The notes under the pieces: generated by a model
Database searches by the model: none
Told to the model about the DNA's origin: nothing
What the model saw: only the letters and a program-made list of their open reading frames with translations
In this document: in pieces, positions 16,444 through 24,006 of the stretch
Layout: each line of letters starts with the position of its first letter
Numbering within the stretch: position 1 is the stretch's first letter
From: Curtobacterium sp. VKM Ac-1393
Lineage (GTDB): Bacteria; Actinomycetota; Actinomycetes; Actinomycetales; Microbacteriaceae
DNA: 64,000 bases
Direction of reading: 5' to 3'
Assembly: GCF_015350995.1 (NCBI RefSeq)
Contig: NZ_JADKRW010000001.1
Coordinates: forward strand, 385,702 to 449,701
Position numbers and translations under genes: made by a program

Positions 16444-16950
16444 ATGCACGCATCGGACAAGATGGCCAAGAACCTCCAGGCGGTCCTCGTGGACCTCATC
16501 GACCTGCACCTCCAGGGCAAGCAGGCCCACTGGAACATCCTCGGCACCAACTTCCGCGACCTCCACCTGCAGCTCGACGAGATCGTCGACGCCGCGCGCG
16601 AGTTCGCCGACGACACCGCGGAGCGCATGCGTGCGCTCTACCTCGTGCCGGACGGCCGCTCGGCGACCGTCGCTGCCTCGAGCCACCTCGACCAGTTCCC
16701 CGAGGGCGAGATCACCACGCACGACGCGATCGACCAGGTGACGCTCCGCCTGTACCAGGCGACCGGCACGATGCGCGACGTCCACGACGAGGTCGACGAC
16801 GAAGACCCGACGACCGCGGACCTGCTCCACGGCTTCATCGAACGGCTCGAGCAGCTCGCGTGGATGGTCTCCGCCGAGAACCGCGCACCGCGCACGCCGC
16901 TCGCCTCGGCCACGACGCCCGCGGTCGCCGACGCCTCCGCACACGCGTAG
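16444..16950 (+). CDS. dps: Dps family DNA-protecting ferritin-like protein
   Basis: A 168-residue Dps protein that forms a dodecameric shell, oxidises Fe(II) with peroxide and, in many species, binds DNA. The ferroxidase signature is intact: KQAHWNILGTNFRDLHLQLD supplies two His and an Asp, followed by EIVDAAREFADDTAERM with the acidic ligand. The C-terminal tail (PRTPLASATTPAVADASAHA) is Ala/Thr-rich rather than Lys-rich, so DNA binding by the tail is doubtful. GAAAGGAG precedes the ATG. First gene of an operon with an SDR (8-bp gap) and a flavoprotein reductase. Confidence 0.95.
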   Translation: MHASDKMAKNLQAVLVDLIDLHLQGKQAHWNILGTNFRDLHLQLDEIVDAAREFADDTAERMRALYLVPDGRSATVAASSHLDQFPEGEITTHDAIDQVTLRLYQATGTMRDVHDEVDDEDPTTADLLHGFIERLEQLAWMVSAENRAPRTPLASATTPAVADASAHA

Positions 16951-16958
16951 GAGGTCAG

Positions 16959-17759
16959 GTGGACCTCGGCATCCAGGGCAAGACCGCTCTCGTCTTCGGT
17001 GCCGACTCCGGCATCGGCTGGAACACGGGTCGCATCCTCTTGGCAGAGGGTGCGACCGTGGTCGTGAGCGACCTCGACCAGGCGCAGCTCGACAACAGTG
17101 CCGACCAGCTCGAGGCACCGCTGGGCAAGCTGCACGCGTTCGCGGCAGATGTCACGAGCGCGTCCAGCCTCGCAGTCCTGCACGACAAGGTGCGCGACGC
17201 CGTCGGCGAGATCGACATCCTCGTGCAGTCCTCGGGCGTCACCGGCGCGCAGGGACTGTTCCACGAGATCGACGAGCAGGGCTGGCTCGACACCATCGAC
17301 GTCGACTTGATGGGCCCGGTCCGCATCACGCGCGAGTTCATCGGCGACCTGCGGCAGGGCGGTTGGGGACGCATCGTGTACCTCGTGTCCGAGGACGCCT
17401 CGCAGCCGTACGACGACGAACTGCCGTACTGCGCCTCGAAGGCGGGCGTGCTGTCCTTCGCGAAGGGCCTGTCCCGGAGCTACGCGGCAGAGGGCCTGCT
17501 CGTCAACACCGTCAGTCCCGCGTTCATCCACACGCCGATGACCGACGCCATGATGAACAAGCGGGCGAAGGAGACGAACCAGAGCTTCGACGACGCCGTC
17601 ACGAGCTTCCTCGACGAGGAACGTCCGTACATGGAGCTGGGGCGCCGCGGGGAGCCGGAGGAGGTCGCGAACGTCATCGCCTTCCTCTGCTCCGACCTCG
17701 CGAGCTTCGTCAACGGCTCCAACTACCGGGTCGACTCCGGCTCGGTCGCCACGATCTGA
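16959..17759 (+). CDS. SDR-family oxidoreductase
   Basis: A 266-residue short-chain dehydrogenase/reductase. The cofactor loop is FGADSGIGWNTGRI (residues ~12-25), the catalytic block YCASKAGVLSFAK (Tyr/Lys, residues ~147-160), and a C-terminal NGSNYRVDSGS closes the fold. Substrate unknown. The GTG at 16959 has TAGGAGG just upstream, created partly by the dps stop codon, so it is translated as the second cistron of the Dps operon. Possibly helps dispose of reactive carbonyls during oxidative stress (inference from context). Confidence 0.9.
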   Translation: MDLGIQGKTALVFGADSGIGWNTGRILLAEGATVVVSDLDQAQLDNSADQLEAPLGKLHAFAADVTSASSLAVLHDKVRDAVGEIDILVQSSGVTGAQGLFHEIDEQGWLDTIDVDLMGPVRITREFIGDLRQGGWGRIVYLVSEDASQPYDDELPYCASKAGVLSFAKGLSRSYAAEGLLVNTVSPAFIHTPMTDAMMNKRAKETNQSFDDAVTSFLDEERPYMELGRRGEPEEVANVIAFLCSDLASFVNGSNYRVDSGSVATI

Positions 17760-17772
17760 CCCGGGAGGCCCC

Positions 17773-18966
17773 GTGACCGACTACCGCTACCTCATCATCG
17801 GCGGCGGGATGGTCGCCGACGCCGCAGCACGCGGCATCCGCGAGCTCGACGCCGACGGCACGATCGGCATCCTCAGCGAGGACGTCGACCGGCCCTACGC
17901 CCGTCCGGCCCTGTCGAAGAAACTGTGGACCGACCCGGACTTCAGCTGGGACGAGAAGGTCGACCTGCACACCGAGGAGACCGGCGCGACATTCGTGCTC
18001 GGCACCGCGGTGACGGCCATCGACCGTACCGCCAAGACGGTGACCACCGCCGACGGCCAGACCCACGGCTACGAGCGGCTGCTCATCGCCACCGGTGGGA
18101 AGCCCCGCGGGCTGCCCGGGCTCGACCCCTCGGACCGCGTGCTCGACTACCGCAGCGCCGACGACTACCGGAAGCTCCGCGAGCTCGCCGACGCCGGGGC
18201 CCACGTGGTCGTCGTCGGCGGCGGGTACATCGGCCAGGAGATCACCGCCGGGGTGGTGCAGAGCGGCGCCCGCGTCACCTTCGTCGACCCGGACGAGGTC
18301 GTGGGCGGTCGGATGTTCCCGGACGACCTCGCTCGCGCCTTCCAGCAGCGCTTCGTCGACGCCGGCGTGGACCTGCGGCTCGGCCGCCGGGTCGAGTCCG
18401 GCACGCAGACGACCGACGGGGTCACGCTCACCCTCGACGACGGCACGGTCCTCGAGGCCGACGCCGTGGTCGCCGGACTCGGCATCGAGCCCTCCACCCA
18501 GCTGGCCGCCGACGCCGGACTCACCGTGCGCGACGGCATCGTCGTCTCGTCGACCCTGCTCACGGACGACGACTCGGTCTTCGCTGCCGGCGACGTCGCC
18601 GAGTACCCGGACCGGATCCTCGGGACCCGGCGGGTCGAGCACGTCGACAACGCACAGCAGCAGGGACGGCAGGCCGGCCGCAACCTGGCCGATGCCGACG
18701 AGACCTACGACCACACACCGATGTTCTACTCCGACGTCTTCGACATGGGGTACGAAGCGGTGGGGCAGGTCTCCACGAAGCTCCGCACCGTCGAGGACTG
18801 GCAGGACCCCACCGTCACGGGCGTCGTCTACTACCTGGACGACGACGACACGGTACGCGGCGTGCTGCTCTGGAACGTGTGGGACAAGACCGACGAGGCC
18901 CGCAAGGTCCTCGCCGAGGCGAACTCCCTGACGTCGGACATGCTGCCGGGCCGCATCACGGCCTGA
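17773..18966 (+). CDS. FAD-dependent pyridine-nucleotide oxidoreductase (ferredoxin/rubredoxin reductase-like)
   Basis: A 397-residue two-dinucleotide-domain flavoprotein. The FAD loop is LIIGGGMVADAAARGI (residues ~7-22), the NAD(P)H loop VVVVGGGYIGQEITAGVV (residues ~142-159), and the second FAD motif SVFAAGDVAE (residues ~271-280). No active-site CxxC is present, so it is an electron-transfer reductase or AIF-like protein rather than a disulfide reductase. The GTG start, 13 bp after the SDR stop, is preceded by GGGAGG. Third gene of the Dps operon, which ends at a strong hairpin. Confidence 0.9.
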   Translation: MTDYRYLIIGGGMVADAAARGIRELDADGTIGILSEDVDRPYARPALSKKLWTDPDFSWDEKVDLHTEETGATFVLGTAVTAIDRTAKTVTTADGQTHGYERLLIATGGKPRGLPGLDPSDRVLDYRSADDYRKLRELADAGAHVVVVGGGYIGQEITAGVVQSGARVTFVDPDEVVGGRMFPDDLARAFQQRFVDAGVDLRLGRRVESGTQTTDGVTLTLDDGTVLEADAVVAGLGIEPSTQLAADAGLTVRDGIVVSSTLLTDDDSVFAAGDVAEYPDRILGTRRVEHVDNAQQQGRQAGRNLADADETYDHTPMFYSDVFDMGYEAVGQVSTKLRTVEDWQDPTVTGVVYYLDDDDTVRGVLLWNVWDKTDEARKVLAEANSLTSDMLPGRITA

Positions 18967-18983
18967 CCGGGCCGCGGGGCGCC

Positions 18984-19056
18984 CTGGACGCGACCGACCG
19001 GGAGGCCCGGTGCCGGTTCTCGGAACCGGCACCGGGCCTCCCGTACGTGCGTCCAG
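18984..19056. terminator. Long bidirectional hairpin terminator (GGGAGGC family)
   Basis: Perfect 21-base arms (18999-19019 and 19023-19043; arm begins CGGGAGGCCCGGTGCCGG) with a 3-base loop. They lie inside a second 8-bp outer stem (CTGGACGC 18984-18991 / GCGTCCAG 19049-19056). Positioned exactly between the convergent Dps operon and the hydrolase gene; no T-tract. Confidence 0.85.
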
Positions 19057-19065
19057 TGCGCGGTG

Positions 19066-20145
19066 TCAGTCCGTCTTGCGGGTCTCTGGTGCGACCGCGT
19101 CGACGACCGCCTGGCGGTCGGCCGGATCGACCGGCAGGTCGTCGCCGTCGGCCATGGCGACCGCGTGCGCGGACTTGGCGGCCTCGAGGGTCTCGTCGTC
19201 GTTCTTCGCCATGCCCAGCAGTTCGACGAACCGCGACTTCACGAGCATCCACGCCTCGCCCGGGCTCAGGCGCGACAGGTCGGACGCCGTCGAGTCGTCC
19301 CGCACCCGCTGCAGGGACCCGACCCCGCGGTCCGGCAGCCGGTGGTCGACGTGCGCCACCGCGAGCCGCGCGACCGCGTCGGCCTGGGCGTGCATGACGG
19401 AGTGGGCGCCGTCGACGACCTCGCGCAGGACGGCGTACGGGAACACCCGCGCGAGCCGGCGGATCCAGTCCCGCGGGACCATCGCATCGTGCTCACCGCG
19501 CACGATGAGGGTGCGCGCCTGCACGTGGGCCGCGCGCTCCTCGATCGGGAACGCGATCATCCGCGGCAGCACCTTCGAGAACCAGTGCCAGCCGCACAGC
19601 GCGTAGGCGGTGATGCCGTGCCACCGGACCGCCGACGGCTCGTGCAGGGTCGAGCGGAGGAACCGCCAGGCGGACTGCCGGGCCGTGCGCGCGTGCGAGT
19701 CCACGACCGGGCTGATGAGCACGAGGTCGGAGATGTCCGGGCGTCGGGCGGCCACCTCGGTCACGACCTGGGTCCCCATCGAGTGCCCGACCAACACCGG
19801 GTCGACCAGCCCGAGGTCGTCGATGACCTTCTCGACCGCGTCGGCGTACCGCTCGATCGAGACCTTCCCCCGGAACCGCGGGACCCCGGCGAAGCCCGGC
19901 AGGTCGAGGGCGTGGACCGGGCCGTTCTCGTTCAGGTGCGGGGCGAGCCGCTCGTAGTAGGTGGCCGCGATGCCGAGGCCGGCGACGAGCAGGAAGGCGC
20001 GCTCCCCGGGCTCGCCGATCGAACTGACGCGGACGTACGTGCCGTCCACGGCGACCCGGTCGACCTCGACGGTGACGTCGGCGTCCTCGGCCTTCGCCAG
20101 CTCGCCGCCCGGGTCCGGGGTGGCTGCCGTGTGCTCGTCGTTCAC
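19066..20145 (-). CDS. Alpha/beta-hydrolase
   Basis: A 359-residue alpha/beta-fold hydrolase. The oxyanion region is LLVAGLGIAATYYERLAPHL, the nucleophile elbow VLVGHSMGTQVVTEVA (Ser at residue ~128), the late acidic residue IVRGEHDAMVP and the catalytic His DGAHSVMH. The ~85-residue C-terminal extension (from DRGVGSLQRV) is helical and charged, beyond the usual hydrolase length. The GTG at 20145 is preceded by GAGGAG. Substrate unknown: a lipase/esterase or C-C bond hydrolase is possible. Confidence 0.87.
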   Translation of the reverse strand: MNDEHTAATPDPGGELAKAEDADVTVEVDRVAVDGTYVRVSSIGEPGERAFLLVAGLGIAATYYERLAPHLNENGPVHALDLPGFAGVPRFRGKVSIERYADAVEKVIDDLGLVDPVLVGHSMGTQVVTEVAARRPDISDLVLISPVVDSHARTARQSAWRFLRSTLHEPSAVRWHGITAYALCGWHWFSKVLPRMIAFPIEERAAHVQARTLIVRGEHDAMVPRDWIRRLARVFPYAVLREVVDGAHSVMHAQADAVARLAVAHVDHRLPDRGVGSLQRVRDDSTASDLSRLSPGEAWMLVKSRFVELLGMAKNDDETLEAAKSAHAVAMADGDDLPVDPADRQAVVDAVAPETRKTD

Positions 20146-20224
20146 GTGGGTCTCCTCGGTTCTGGCGAGCGCCCACGATACCCGCCGTCGGGCCGGACGG
20201 AGGGGCGCACCGAGTTCACGGCCT

Positions 20225-20275
20225 GAGCGACACCTCACGGGCGCTCGGGCGCGTGCGGTGTCGCTGGGCGCGAAA
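20225..20275. repeat. Palindromic repeat family B, copy 1
   Basis: AGCGACACCTCACG pairs with CGTGCGGTGTCGCT (13 of 14 positions) and is followed by GGGCGCGAAA. It lies 3' of the DUF1206 gene. Related copies are at 46370-46419 and 53893-53943. Likely a terminator or REP-like element. Confidence 0.7.
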
Positions 20276-20294
20276 CTCCGCCGGCCAGCGTCGG

Positions 20295-21128
20295 TCAGAG
20301 GCGGGCGTAGCGCGCGCGGAAGAAGCTGTAGACGCCGAAGGCGAGGAACCCGATGCCGATCGCGACCAGGACGAACACGCCACCGGGCATCGAGCGCACC
20401 GCGTCGAACGCCGCGTCGAGGCCCGTCGCCTGGTCCGGGTCGCTGCGCAGTCCGGCCACGCCGATGAGCACGCCGACGATGACGACGGCGATGCCCTTGC
20501 CGACGTAGCCGACGATCCCGAGCACCGTGACCACGCGGTCCAGCTGACCCGACGGCCGCGTGATCTGCTTGCGGAACGACCGGCGGCAGCCGATCACCAC
20601 GAGACCGATGCCGACGGCGACCGCGATCGCGCCGGCGAGGAGCAGCACGAACACGCCACCGGGCGTCGCGAGGGTCTTCGCCGCGGCACTCTGCGACGAG
20701 CTGCTGGAACTCGACCCGGCGCCGAGGGCGTACGACGCCGACGAGTACGCGATGATGCCGTAGACCACGGCCTTCGCGACGTCCTTCGCCCGGGCGAGCC
20801 ACCCACGTGTGCTGTCCGACCGGCCGCCGACGACGGCCTCGACGATCAGCCGCACGGTGAGCGCGGCGGTGCCGATCGCGATGAGCCAGAGCAGGAAGAC
20901 CCCGCCCGGCACGGCGGCGATCTGCTGCAGCGCCCCGGACTGGTCGGTCTCACCACCGGAGGACGCGTTGCCGATGCCGAGCAGGATCGCGAGGTACCCG
21001 ATCAGCAGGTGGACGATGCCGCTGCCGACGAACCCGGCGCGAGCGGTCAGCTCGAACCACCGGCTGTCCGCCGCTCGTCGGACCTGTCGTCCGGTCTCCC
21101 GTGCTGCCTGCTCTGCTGTGTCACTCAT
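20295..21128 (-). CDS. DUF1206 membrane protein
   Basis: A 277-residue membrane protein made of three DUF1206 repeats (residues ~25-95, ~110-180 and ~200-275), each about 70 residues with two helices. Each repeat has a GxGxxHL/GKG opening and a PGGVF(L/V)L signature: AVPGGVFLLWLIA, ATPGGVFVLLLAG and SMPGGVFVLVAIG. Function unknown. A Ser-rich loop (GSSSSSSSQS) links repeats 2 and 3. CACGCT ends 7 bases before the ATG; the 21-base context is almost the same as before the AlkD-like gene at 61775. Confidence 0.9.
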   Translation of the reverse strand: MSDTAEQAARETGRQVRRAADSRWFELTARAGFVGSGIVHLLIGYLAILLGIGNASSGGETDQSGALQQIAAVPGGVFLLWLIAIGTAALTVRLIVEAVVGGRSDSTRGWLARAKDVAKAVVYGIIAYSSASYALGAGSSSSSSSQSAAAKTLATPGGVFVLLLAGAIAVAVGIGLVVIGCRRSFRKQITRPSGQLDRVVTVLGIVGYVGKGIAVVIVGVLIGVAGLRSDPDQATGLDAAFDAVRSMPGGVFVLVAIGIGFLAFGVYSFFRARYARL

Positions 21129-21196
21129 CCGGTCAAGCGTGCCCGACGCGAGCCGGTCTGTCCGGGCCGCGCCGGGCGGTGGACGCTCACCGGCAC

Positions 21197-21240
21197 CGGA
21201 CGGGAGGCGCGGGGCGGGTCCGAACCGCGCCTCCCGTCCG
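21197..21240. terminator. GGGAGGC-family hairpin terminator after rtcB
   Basis: Perfect 16-base arms (21197-21212 and 21225-21240; CGGACGGGAGGCGCGG) with a 12-base loop, nine bases beyond the rtcB stop codon on the minus strand. Confidence 0.8.
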
Positions 21241-21248
21241 CACCGTCA

Positions 21249-22415
21249 TCAGTCACCCTTCACGTTGACGATCTGCCGGAGCGTGTGCCGGATCGACACG
21301 AGCTCCGACGCGTCCGCCATCACCTGGTCGATCGGCTTGTAGGCGGCCGGGATCTCATCGAGGAACGCGTCGGTGTCGCGGTACTCGATGCCGACCATCG
21401 CCTCGCGCAGCTGGTCGTGCGTGAACGTCCGCCGGGCGGCGCTCCGCGAGAACAGCCGGCCGGCACCGTGCGGCGACGACTCGAGCGACGGCTTGTTGCC
21501 GAGGCCCTCGACGACGTACGACGCCGTGCCCATCGACCCGGGGATCAGGCCGGCCTGGCCGGCCTTCGCCTGGATCGCACCCTTGCGCGACACCCACACG
21601 GACTTCCCCCAGTGCGTCTCGCGCTGCGTGAAGTTGTGGTGGCAGTTGATGCGCTCCTGCTCGTCGACCGGGGTCCCGACGACCTCGGACAGCTGCCGGA
21701 CGACCCGGTCCATCATCTCCTCACGGTTGAGCAGGGCGAAGTGCTGTGCCCACCGCAGCTCGGCGATGTACCGGTCGAACTCGGGCGTGCCCTCGACCAG
21801 GTAGGCCAGGTCGGGATCCGCCAGCTGGATCCACCAGCGCTCCATCAGCCGCTTGGCGACCGTGATGTGGCGCTGCGCGATCTTGTTGCCGACGCCCCGC
21901 GATCCGGAGTGCAGGAAGAGCCAGACCCGGTCCTGCTCGTCGAGGGAGACCTCGATGAAGTGGTTGCCGGAGCCGAGCGTGCCGAGCTGGTTCCGCCAGC
22001 CGCCGTGCACCTGCGCGGGGTCGAAGCCGGCGGCCTCGGCCATCGCCTCGAGCTCCGCGATGCGGGGTGCGGCGGTCGCGACGACCTTCCGGTTCGAGGC
22101 ACCCGCCGACAGCGGGACGGCGCGCTCGATCTGCTCGCGCAGCTCCTGCAGGTCGTCGGGCAGATCGGCCGTCGTGAACTGGGTCCGGACCGCGATCATG
22201 CCGCAGCCGATGTCGACGCCGACGGCTGCCGGCATGACCGCGCCGAGGGTCGGGATGACCGACCCGACGGTGGCGCCGAGGCCGAGGTGGGCGTCCGGCA
22301 TCAGGGCCAGGTGCGGGAACACGAACGGCATCCGTGCGGTGGTGCGGGCCTGCTGCTCGGTGTTGTCCTCGAGCATCGAGGCCCAGCTGAGCAGCCGGTC
22401 GTTGATCTTCTCCAT
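21249..22415 (-). CDS. rtcB: RtcB family RNA-splicing ligase
   Basis: A 388-residue RtcB ligase that joins RNA 2',3'-cyclic phosphate or 3'-phosphate ends to 5'-OH ends using GTP and Mn. Metal and guanylylation motifs are all present: VGVDIGCGM (Asp/Cys ligands), GSGNHFIEV, LHSGSRGVG, SMGTASYVV and SPHGAGR, whose His is the guanylylated residue. The shorter actinobacterial form. The ATG at 22415 starts the conserved MEKINDRLLSWA; ribosome binding (GCGAGACGAAG) is weak. The leader has four near-perfect 12-bp repeats and a 34-codon ORF. No archease or RtcA gene is nearby. Confidence 0.95.
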   Translation of the reverse strand: MEKINDRLLSWASMLEDNTEQQARTTARMPFVFPHLALMPDAHLGLGATVGSVIPTLGAVMPAAVGVDIGCGMIAVRTQFTTADLPDDLQELREQIERAVPLSAGASNRKVVATAAPRIAELEAMAEAAGFDPAQVHGGWRNQLGTLGSGNHFIEVSLDEQDRVWLFLHSGSRGVGNKIAQRHITVAKRLMERWWIQLADPDLAYLVEGTPEFDRYIAELRWAQHFALLNREEMMDRVVRQLSEVVGTPVDEQERINCHHNFTQRETHWGKSVWVSRKGAIQAKAGQAGLIPGSMGTASYVVEGLGNKPSLESSPHGAGRLFSRSAARRTFTHDQLREAMVGIEYRDTDAFLDEIPAAYKPIDQVMADASELVSIRHTLRQIVNVKGD

Positions 22416-22433
22416 TGCTTCGTCTCGCTTTCT

Positions 22434-22481
22434 GGACGGTCGTCCGGACGGTCGTCCGGACGGTCGTCTGGACGGTCTTCG
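22434..22481. repeat. Tandem 12-bp repeats in the rtcB leader
   Basis: Four consecutive 12-base units, 22434-22445, 22446-22457, 22458-22469 and 22470-22481: GGACGGTCGTCC twice, then one- and three-mismatch versions. They begin 19 bp upstream of the rtcB start codon. The transcript strand would read GGACGACCGTCC units, each partly self-complementary, so an RNA structure or protein-binding role is possible. Confidence 0.85.
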
Positions 22482-22604
22482 ATGACGGTCCGGGACGGAC
22501 GTGCGCCGTGCCTCTCGGTCGTCGCCGGGCGGGCGACCGGGAGAGGCAGCGATGACGAACGCCCCGGGCCGGGTGGGCACGGGGCGTCGTGGGACGTTCC
22601 GTGC

Positions 22605-22709
22605 CTACGCGGGATAGCGGAGGGACCGCTGCTGCTGCGGTTCGGGCAGCACGGCGATCGCGGCGAGCGTGAGCTCGACGCGGTGTTCGCTGTTGTGCAC
22701 GGCGCGCAT
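22605..22709 (-). CDS. Small ORF (34 aa) upstream of rtcB
   Basis: An ATG at 22709 with GGAAGGA six bases upstream opens a 34-codon frame, MRAVHNSEHRVELTLAAIAV..., with high-GC codon choice and a TAG stop. It is the first ORF after the predicted rtcB promoter (22796-22825), 189 bp ahead of rtcB on the same strand. It could be a small protein or a regulatory leader ORF. No family is recognised, and a protein this short cannot be called firmly from one sequence. Confidence 0.5.
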   Translation of the reverse strand: MRAVHNSEHRVELTLAAIAVLPEPQQQRSLRYPA

Positions 22710-22795
22710 GCGCGGTCCTTCCGGTGTGCCCGGGGCGGGCGGTCCTGCCGACGGCCTTGGTGCCGCTGGCGTTCCTGCCGATGGGCAGGAGAGCG

Positions 22796-22841
22796 ACAGT
22801 AGTGCGACACGCCCGGGGTGCACAAGTGCGACACGCCCGGG
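22796..22841 (-). promoter_or_regulatory. rtcB promoter with paired direct-repeat operators
   Basis: On the minus strand, TTGTGC (22825-22820) and TACTGT (22801-22796) are separated by 18 bases, a good -35/-10 pair. Two identical 17-base direct repeats, AGTGCGACACGCCCGGG on the plus strand (22801-22817 and 22825-22841; 24-bp period), cover the spacer and the region just upstream of -35. Their placement suggests a repressor or activator site. Confidence 0.65.
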
Positions 22842-22914
22842 TTGCGCGGGTCCGGAGCGGACGTCGCACACGGGATCGTCCAGCCCGGCGAGAGGAGGTC
22901 GGCGCGCGTGCCGG

Positions 22915-23415
22915 TCAGGGCGCGGCGAGCCCCGCGCGCCCGTCTGGTGCCGCGCGCCCGTCGAGCCCGGCGCGCAGTCGTTCCAGCACCGGCATCGCAT
23001 CGGCGAGCGCTTGCTGGTCGTCGTCGGACAGGGCCGCCATGGCATCGACGAGCACCCGCTCGGCAGAGGCGTCGTAGTCGGCCAGTCGACGTCGGGCGAG
23101 GTCGGTCAGCCCGACCTCGGTGCTCCGGCCGTCGCCGCGCGCCAGCCGTCGTTCGACCAAGCCGTCGCCCTCCATCGCAGCGACGAGGTTGCTCACCGTC
23201 GACCGGGCGAGCCCGAGGGACCGGCCGAGCACGGTGGGACTCGACCAGCCGTCCTCGTCGAGCCGTCGGAGCACCTCGATCTGCGCGTCGGGGATGTCGG
23301 GGAGGGCGACGGAACGTCGGGCTGTGGTGAGCAGCGTCCGTCGGAACGGACCGATCTCCGCGCTCAACCGCCGGGCCACCCGGCGCAGGTCGGGGTCGTC
23401 CGGTCGCTCGTCCAC
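22915..23415 (-). CDS. MarR-family regulator, likely controlling padC operon
   Basis: A 166-residue MarR-type regulator. HTH at residues ~58-80 (SSPTVLGRSLGLARSTVSNL) and wing at ~85-105 (ERRLARGDGRSTEVGLTDLA). It is divergent from phenolic acid decarboxylase with a 63-bp, relatively AT-rich gap, which strongly suggests it senses phenolic acids and represses padC. In other bacteria that role is filled by PadR; MarR-type sensors of hydroxycinnamates are also known. GTG start at 23415 with TAGCCT ending 6 bases upstream (leaderless). Confidence 0.88.
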   Translation of the reverse strand: MDERPDDPDLRRVARRLSAEIGPFRRTLLTTARRSVALPDIPDAQIEVLRRLDEDGWSSPTVLGRSLGLARSTVSNLVAAMEGDGLVERRLARGDGRSTEVGLTDLARRRLADYDASAERVLVDAMAALSDDDQQALADAMPVLERLRAGLDGRAAPDGRAGLAAP

Positions 23416-23443
23416 GTTCCCAGGCTAGTCATCAAAATTACGC

Positions 23444-23472
23444 TTGCAACAAACGCAGTTCGGTAGCAAACT
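23444..23472 (+). promoter_or_regulatory. padC promoter
   Basis: TTGCAA (23444-23449) and CAAACT (23467-23472) are separated by 17 bases, and the second element ends 6 bases before the padC ATG, so the transcript would be leaderless. The surrounding ~50 bp are unusually AT-rich for this genome, consistent with an operator region shared with the divergent MarR gene. Confidence 0.55.
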
Positions 23473-23478
23473 CAAAAC

Positions 23479-24006
23479 ATGAACTCCAGCACCAGCGTCG
23501 AGCACCCCGTCCCCGAGCAGGACCTCTCCGGCATCGTCGGCCACCGCTTCGTGTACACGTACGCGAACGGCTGGCAGTACGAGATGTACGTCAAGAACGC
23601 GACCACCATCGACTACCGGATCCACTCCGGCATGGTCGGCGGTCGCTGGGTGAAGGACCAGCAGGTCGACCTCGTCGCGCTCACCGCCGGCGTCTACAAG
23701 GTGTCGTGGAACGAGCCGACGGGCACCAGCGTGGTCGTCACGGTCGTCCCCGACGAGCGCGTCCTGCACGGCACGATCTTCTTCCCGCGCTGGGTGGAGG
23801 AGGACGGCAGCAAGACGGTGCTCTTCCAGAACGACCACCTCGACCGCATGCGCGAGTACCGCGACCAGGGCCCCACCTACCCGATCTACGTCGTGCCCGA
23901 GTTCGCCCGCATCACCCTCTTCGAGCACGTCGGCGTGGACGACGAGTCCGTGGTCGACACCGCCCCCGACGACCTGCCAGCCGGTTTCGCGGACCGGACG
24001 AACTGA
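23479..24006 (+). CDS. padC: Phenolic acid decarboxylase
   Basis: A 175-residue phenolic acid decarboxylase that removes CO2 from p-coumaric, ferulic or caffeic acid to give vinyl phenols; cytoplasmic, cofactor-free beta-barrel. Family blocks: [30 protein letters not shown], then [18 protein letters not shown] and [16 protein letters not shown]. The conserved Tyr pair and the Arg and Glu of the active site are present. Length matches Bacillus/Lactobacillus PadC. Its stop overlaps the start of a feruloyl-esterase-like gene (ATGA), indicating a two-gene operon. Confidence 0.95.
   Translation: MNSSTSVEHPVPEQDLSGIVGHRFVYTYANGWQYEMYVKNATTIDYRIHSGMVGGRWVKDQQVDLVALTAGVYKVSWNEPTGTSVVVTVVPDERVLHGTIFFPRWVEEDGSKTVLFQNDHLDRMREYRDQGPTYPIYVVPEFARITLFEHVGVDDESVVDTAPDDLPAGFADRTN

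Noticed and set aside
13837..17118. A 1093-codon open frame on the minus strand
   Set aside because: It runs antisense through dps, the SDR, MarR and FMN reductase genes and out of frame through GH13; a GC-rich shadow frame without any recognisable domain.
22434..22481. CRISPR-like array
   Set aside because: The 12-bp units are contiguous with no spacers, and no cas genes are present.
20253..22802. An 849-codon open frame on the plus strand
   Set aside because: Antisense to DUF1206 and rtcB; composition is typical of GC-rich shadow frames.
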